From Microscillaceae bacterium (GTDB lineage Bacteria; Bacteroidota; Bacteroidia; Cytophagales; Microscillaceae): DNA of 64,000 nucleotides. The DNA is taken from NCBI GenBank assembly GCA_025054775.1, contig JANWZA010000022.1:1-64000 (forward strand), in the 5' to 3' direction. Below, piece by piece: positions 60,142 to 64,000 of the stretch. A model generated the notes under the pieces. That model saw only the letters and a list, made by a program, of their open reading frames with translations. It was not told where the DNA came from and did not search any database. Numbering within the stretch: position 1 is the stretch's first letter; each line of letters opens with the position of its first letter. Position numbers and translations under genes: made by a program.

Positions 60142-62583
60142 TTATCGTTTCAAAAAACCATACTGATAGATTTTAGGTTCTATTTTCTGGGCTAGTGCAT
60201 CTAATTCGGAGCGTAAATTGTTTAATAATTCTTTGAAAGTGGTATTTGTACTGTTACTTTTTAGTCGCCCTTGTTCATTTTTTCCTTGAAAATAAACTTT
60301 GATATCATACAACGAAGCATTTACTTCGTCCTGTTCCTCTCCTATGGTAAGTTTTTGGGTAATTACTTGGTGGTAGTATGCCCATAGTTTGCGTCCTGCT
60401 TCAAAGACTGCCTTTGCCTCTACTGAAAAGGTTAAAGGAGTGGTACGTACTTTTTCAGTTTCTAACAGGGTGCCGTTGCCTTGTGGTTTGAGTTTGCCTT
60501 GTATGAAATTGGTCATAAAATTGCTCTTGAATTTTGCTTTTGCGTTCACTTCCTTTTCGGTGAAAGGTATCCAGTGGTTTGTGCCGTTTCGCCAAGAGAT
60601 GCGGTTTTGGGAATGAAACAAGGTAAAAGCGAGGCAATCGTTTTGAAATTCGCTATCGGTTTGCCAACCTGCATTAGGATACAAAAATTGGTCGCGGTCA
60701 TTGAGCCACGTGGCTTTCAAACAATGGCGAACAGAAAAGTAAATGCAAATAGGTTTGAGATTATTTTGATTGATTTCTAATATAGTCATGCTACTTTTTC
60801 CTAAACTTTCAATAAAAACCATAGATTGATGTTGAAAATCATTTCCGCGATAATGTAAAAAACCAATACTTGCATTTAGTTTGTTCTGATATTCACTTAT
60901 CCATGTGTTAATGTATTGGCAATCGTTGTACGCAAATAATGTTTTTTCACCTATGGGGATATTATTTTTTTGATAAATTAGGGCTGTGATGCCCTCAAAT
61001 TTTTCTTTTTTGGCTGTATTCCATATCTTAAAGCCGATAGGAAATACACCTTTTACGTTGTCAAATGTATTGGAAGGTATGATAAAACAGCGTTCTAGTT
61101 TAGCTAAAAAATGATTTCTAAAATGCTCAAAATTGGGCGATTGTAAGGCTTTCAACTTTGAAAACTCACCTATCAAACAGCCAGGGATTTCTTGATAAAT
61201 ACGGATCAAAAATTGTGCAGAAAGTTCATAAGAGGCTTTTTTTAGCAGTTCGCCATATTTTTTTTGTATCTCGGTTTGGGTTAGTTGCTCTTTGTAGGCT
61301 TTTCTAATAAGATTAACTTTGCTTGTATGCTCCGCATAGGGCGGATTGATGTAAATAATAAGTTTTTTTCGCAAGTCAGGATTTTGCACAATTTCACGCA
61401 AATTGTCAGGCAGTTTTGAAAAATCATCATTCAAAAAATCAAACTGAAATACGTGCTGCTCTAACAAATTCGCTCCGTTTTTTATCCTATCACGCATTAT
61501 ATCCACATCTTGTCGGTCAAGGGTTGATGCCCAAATGTGGTACTTGTTGGTCAAACCTGCTAATAAATTCCCCGTGCCTGCCGCACAATCCCAAATGTAA
61601 TACTCATCTTGCCAATTCTCTCCTAACAATTCGGCAAAATATTGTTGCGAAAGTTCTACCCAAATTTGTGGTGTAAAGAAACTCCCTTTTCGCTCACGTA
61701 TATCTTGTGGTACAAGCAAATCTCTGCGGTTCACAATATAGTTCCAGTATTGCTCACGGGGCGGTCTTTCGTACTTATTCCAAAACTCAGCGTGGGCGCG
61801 TTGATTATCTTTGAAAAAAGTACGCTTGATGGTAAAAATCCCCATCTCGTCTAAACTCTTTTCAAATTCATAATGGTCTTTGTTCAGTATTACATACAAC
61901 TTCTCCTTTATTGTCTGATTTTCCTGAGAGAGCAAATCCGCGAGGTAGAAATCGGCATCAATGATACCGTTTTTTTTGGCTAATTCCCAATTAACGGCTA
62001 TGCTGGGCTTGACGGTTTGCAGCCACTTGTTATACACAATGATAAAATTATTCTTATCTATCCGAATTTTACTGATTGTTGTGTAATCAATTTTTAAGTT
62101 ATGTTTAATAAAATTTCTCAATTCTTTGCCGTCAAATTCAAAGTCAAAGAGCAAGGATTTTTGCGCAAGGGTATTGCTAACCATTGCTAAAAGTAGCTTA
62201 AATTCTCTTGTTTCGTGGTTAGAAGGGGCGACATTCCAATTAAAGTCATTTAAGTAAAAGACTTCTTGCACGTCAGCATAAGGAATAAAGGCGATTTTTT
62301 GGCAGTCAAAAGCGGATAGGAAGGCGGGAGGCATGACTTTGTCAAAAGTGCGGGCTTTGCCGATGGTTAAAATAAGTTGGACGAGGGCTTTGGTCAAATC
62401 TACCGTGCCTCGCTTTGCCTCTGCCCATACCAAAGACTGTGGCATACTTTTGCTATTGCTTTGCAAACCACATACCGTAAAATCAATGTTGCCGATAGCC
62501 GTGTGGTAGTCATATTGCCAAAAAAAGTCCTCTCCTACACGATTTTTTAGTTCTTCTTCTCTTAGGTTGATAGGATATTTCAT
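60142..62583 (-). CDS. Fused restriction endonuclease / adenine-N6 methyltransferase (type IIG-like)
   Basis: The 813-residue protein combines nuclease and methylase in one chain. At the N-terminus a PD-(D/E)xK core is visible: D34 in NIDFTV and E55-A-K57 in VWAEAKRG. The methylase follows: GSFFTP (300-305), motif I DCAAGTGN (332-339) and catalytic motif IV NPPY (413-416), typical of adenine-N6 enzymes. The C-terminal 300 residues are the probable target-recognition domain. No separate endonuclease, specificity or modification gene is nearby. It resembles type IIG/IIL enzymes, although solitary methylases of phage-defence clusters share motifs. Two small palindromes precede the gene. It is an accessory gene between housekeeping genes, so probably acquired. 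Confidence 0.85.
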   Translation of the reverse strand: MKYPINLREEELKNRVGEDFFWQYDYHTAIGNIDFTVCGLQSNSKSMPQSLVWAEAKRGTVDLTKALVQLILTIGKARTFDKVMPPAFLSAFDCQKIAFIPYADVQEVFYLNDFNWNVAPSNHETREFKLLLAMVSNTLAQKSLLFDFEFDGKELRNFIKHNLKIDYTTISKIRIDKNNFIIVYNKWLQTVKPSIAVNWELAKKNGIIDADFYLADLLSQENQTIKEKLYVILNKDHYEFEKSLDEMGIFTIKRTFFKDNQRAHAEFWNKYERPPREQYWNYIVNRRDLLVPQDIRERKGSFFTPQIWVELSQQYFAELLGENWQDEYYIWDCAAGTGNLLAGLTNKYHIWASTLDRQDVDIMRDRIKNGANLLEQHVFQFDFLNDDFSKLPDNLREIVQNPDLRKKLIIYINPPYAEHTSKVNLIRKAYKEQLTQTEIQKKYGELLKKASYELSAQFLIRIYQEIPGCLIGEFSKLKALQSPNFEHFRNHFLAKLERCFIIPSNTFDNVKGVFPIGFKIWNTAKKEKFEGITALIYQKNNIPIGEKTLFAYNDCQYINTWISEYQNKLNASIGFLHYRGNDFQHQSMVFIESLGKSSMTILEINQNNLKPICIYFSVRHCLKATWLNDRDQFLYPNAGWQTDSEFQNDCLAFTLFHSQNRISWRNGTNHWIPFTEKEVNAKAKFKSNFMTNFIQGKLKPQGNGTLLETEKVRTTPLTFSVEAKAVFEAGRKLWAYYHQVITQKLTIGEEQDEVNASLYDIKVYFQGKNEQGRLKSNSTNTTFKELLNNLRSELDALAQKIEPKIYQYGFLKR

Positions 62584-62610
62584 TTTTGCTAATATTGCAA
62601 AGTTTTGCTA

Positions 62611-62643
62611 AGCTTGTAAGCTAATTAGGTTGTAAGATACAAC
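62611..62643. promoter_or_regulatory. Two small palindromes upstream of the restriction-methyltransferase gene
   Basis: AGCTTGTAAGCT (62611-62622) and GTTGTA-AGA-TACAAC (62629-62643) lie 28-60 bp upstream of the ATG at 62583. Restriction genes are often tightly timed, so these could be operators or leader hairpins. Confidence 0.35.
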
Positions 62644-62708
62644 AAAAATTTGATTAACTACCATACTTTTGTTCTGATTGTTGTGTTTTTAATATTGTTT
62701 GATACTAT

Positions 62709-63623
62709 CTAGTAGATTTCGTTCAATTTTTGGGCTAAAAGAGGGGCTACTGATTTTACGGTTAAAAACTCACTCTGGGAGGCTAAGGCATTAGGGTGGG
62801 TATTAGTAGTAACAATTTTCTCAAATAAACCTGTACTTTTCAACTTTTCTACGGCTTGGTCAGGAAAGATACCGTGTGTTGAGATAGCAAAAATCCGATT
62901 AGCTCCTGCATTTTTGTAGGCTTTGGCTGCTCCAATCAAAGAACTTCCTGTACGAATCATGTCATCATAAATTACAATATCTTTGCCTTTTACGTCAGCA
63001 TTGATACCTGTAATTTCGGTATTTTCACCACTAATTCTACGTTTGAAGACAAAAGCGGCATCTACGCCCATGTCATTAGCCAAAGACTCTACCCATTTGG
63101 CTCTGCCTGCATCGGTACAGGCTAGAATAAAATTGTTACCTGCTAATTCGCGAGCTGCTTCAATAATCAAGGGCTTACAGTACAAGTGTACGGGGCGAAT
63201 ATTGCCTTCAAAGTAATGTGGTATGCCCTCGCTATGTAAATCCATTAGGATAACATGGTTTCCTGTGCGAGTGATAGGGACGGCAGAGAAAAGCCTTGCG
63301 CGGGTTTTAGCGGTTACAATCTCTCCTTTTTTGACGGCACGCTCCATTGTAGAATAGCCATAATAAGGAATAACGATAAAGAGCGAATTAGCTCCGTGTT
63401 TTTCGGCGGCACAAGCCAAGTCATAGAGTTCTAGGGTATCGGAGTCGCTAATTGTACCTCCGATTAAAACCACGTTTTGGTTGTCTACCTCAGAGATTAG
63501 GCGTTGGTAACGTTCTCCATCGGGAAAAAACTTTACTTCTTTTTCACCCAGCTCAAAACCTTCGTATTGCGTAAGTTCTTGGGCTAAGTAGGTGTAATTT
63601 TGGGTACTAAAGACAAGTTTCAT
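62709..63623 (-). CDS. prs: Ribose-phosphate pyrophosphokinase (PRPP synthetase)
   Basis: Prs makes phosphoribosyl pyrophosphate for nucleotides, histidine and NAD. The 304-residue protein has FFPDGERYQRLISEV, the domain-linking segment VIPYYGYSTMERAVKKGEIVTA, HSEGIPHYFEGN, and the PRPP-binding loop IVIYDDMIRTGSS. It is a little shorter than the usual 310-320 residues and diverges from classical Prs at several sites. For example, YYGYSTMER replaces the usual YARQDR, so it may belong to the less-studied clade of shorter Prs proteins. It is separated from the restriction gene by 125 bp. Confidence 0.85.
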   Translation of the reverse strand: MKLVFSTQNYTYLAQELTQYEGFELGEKEVKFFPDGERYQRLISEVDNQNVVLIGGTISDSDTLELYDLACAAEKHGANSLFIVIPYYGYSTMERAVKKGEIVTAKTRARLFSAVPITRTGNHVILMDLHSEGIPHYFEGNIRPVHLYCKPLIIEAARELAGNNFILACTDAGRAKWVESLANDMGVDAAFVFKRRISGENTEITGINADVKGKDIVIYDDMIRTGSSLIGAAKAYKNAGANRIFAISTHGIFPDQAVEKLKSTGLFEKIVTTNTHPNALASQSEFLTVKSVAPLLAQKLNEIY

Positions 63624-63674
63624 GCTATTGTTCAGCTAGTTTATACATGAATGATGGTAAATATAGCTTTTTTG

Positions 63675-64000
63675 TTAGTTTTTTAGGTTTTTGATGTTTA
63701 GCCATGTTTGCTCGTAGTAAAAACATTTTAGCAGAAATTCTATTGCCTCAATATGGCGTTTTGCTTCTGACAGGCTGCTGCCCCAAGCATACAAGCCATG
63801 CCCTGACAAAAGAAAGGCATAACAGTGGGGATTACGCGTATAATATTTTTTGATTTCTTGGGTCAGTTGAGTCATATTTTGCGAGTTTTCGAAGATGGGG
63901 AGCCAAATTTTCGTTTCGTGAGTAAGAATTCCTTTGATGGCTTTTAGGATTTCTAAGTTAGCTAATTGGATACCTTTTTGAGGCAAAAAGATTTTAGATA
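63675..64000 (-). CDS. mtnB: Methylthioribulose-1-phosphate dehydratase, C-terminal part (runs off the right edge)
   Basis: The frame stays open to the right edge of the window, so only the C-terminal about 108 residues are visible. They contain WLPIFENSQNMTQLTQEI and HCYAFLLSGHGLYAWGSSLSEAKRHIEAIEFLL. This is the class II aldolase fold with the zinc histidine in SGHGLYAWG, characteristic of MtnB of the methionine salvage pathway (class II aldolase relatives such as AraD are less similar here). It is followed on the same strand by prs after 51 bp. The N-terminus and start lie outside the window. Confidence 0.8.
   Translation of the reverse strand, partial: SKIFLPQKGIQLANLEILKAIKGILTHETKIWLPIFENSQNMTQLTQEIKKYYTRNPHCYAFLLSGHGLYAWGSSLSEAKRHIEAIEFLLKCFYYEQTWLNIKNLKN

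Overview
The window looks like a chromosomal segment of a Bacteroidota bacterium, probably close to the Cytophagales. It is AT-rich. Many genes are preceded by the Bacteroidota -7 promoter box TAnnTTTG, sometimes with a TTG/TTTG box about 20 bp upstream. One protein carries a gliding-motility/CHU-type C-terminal sorting domain (type IX secretion). Several proteins have forms typical of this phylum, including a long SecA without a zinc tail, bifunctional Nnr, KdnB-like oxidase, CdaA near folP, and a CheB-CheR-PAS fusion. No rRNA, tRNA, CRISPR array, prophage or full insertion sequence was seen.

Layout. 1-4.7 kb: a leftward type I restriction-modification operon (hsdR, hsdS and the first codons of another gene). 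It abuts a truncated polysaccharide-deacetylase remnant, and a 13-bp inverted repeat sits at the junction. 4.7-13.9 kb: LOG-family protein; a leftward operon of a peptidoglycan-binding membrane protein, a cysteine-poor IscA-like protein and a TPR protein; then aroB, nrdB, nnr and small exported proteins. Two related hairpin elements lie in gene-free DNA here (5.35 and 13.4 kb). 14-30 kb: greA with a structured leader, SH3 lipoprotein, secA, a type IX cargo protein, exported proteins of unknown function, ppa, rsmE, an S9A peptidase, a TetR regulator and a DUF2254 membrane protein. 30.3-31.1 kb: a solitary Cas6-like gene. 31.4-44.5 kb: rlmD, folP, an exported protein, cdaA, a 1686-residue CheB-CheR-PAS protein, mutS2 and birA. 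44.6-55.7 kb: a cysteine-motif lipoprotein, a 39-codon gene, a DegT aminotransferase, a GH3-family protein, murQ, mdh, a methyltransferase, truB with two related coiled-coil proteins, and a KdnB-like oxidase. 55.8-64 kb: Crp-family regulator, CoA-transferase subunit A, recN, polyprenyl synthase, a fused restriction-methyltransferase, prs and the end of mtnB.

Most genes are housekeeping: wall precursors and recycling (murQ), RNA modification (rlmD, rsmE, truB), DNA metabolism (nrdB, mutS2, recN), secretion (secA), second messenger (cdaA) and cofactors (folP, birA, nnr). The accessory content is two restriction loci near the window ends, the orphan cas6, and dispersed hairpin repeats. The best-supported unusual observations are the inverted-repeat junction beside the restriction operon, the perfect 43-bp repeats in hsdS, the CRISPR-less cas6, the duplicated hairpin element, the 39-codon gene with its own promoter box and terminator, and the coiled-coil pair built on one repeated motif. 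All functional calls rest on motif recognition by eye; no database search was run.
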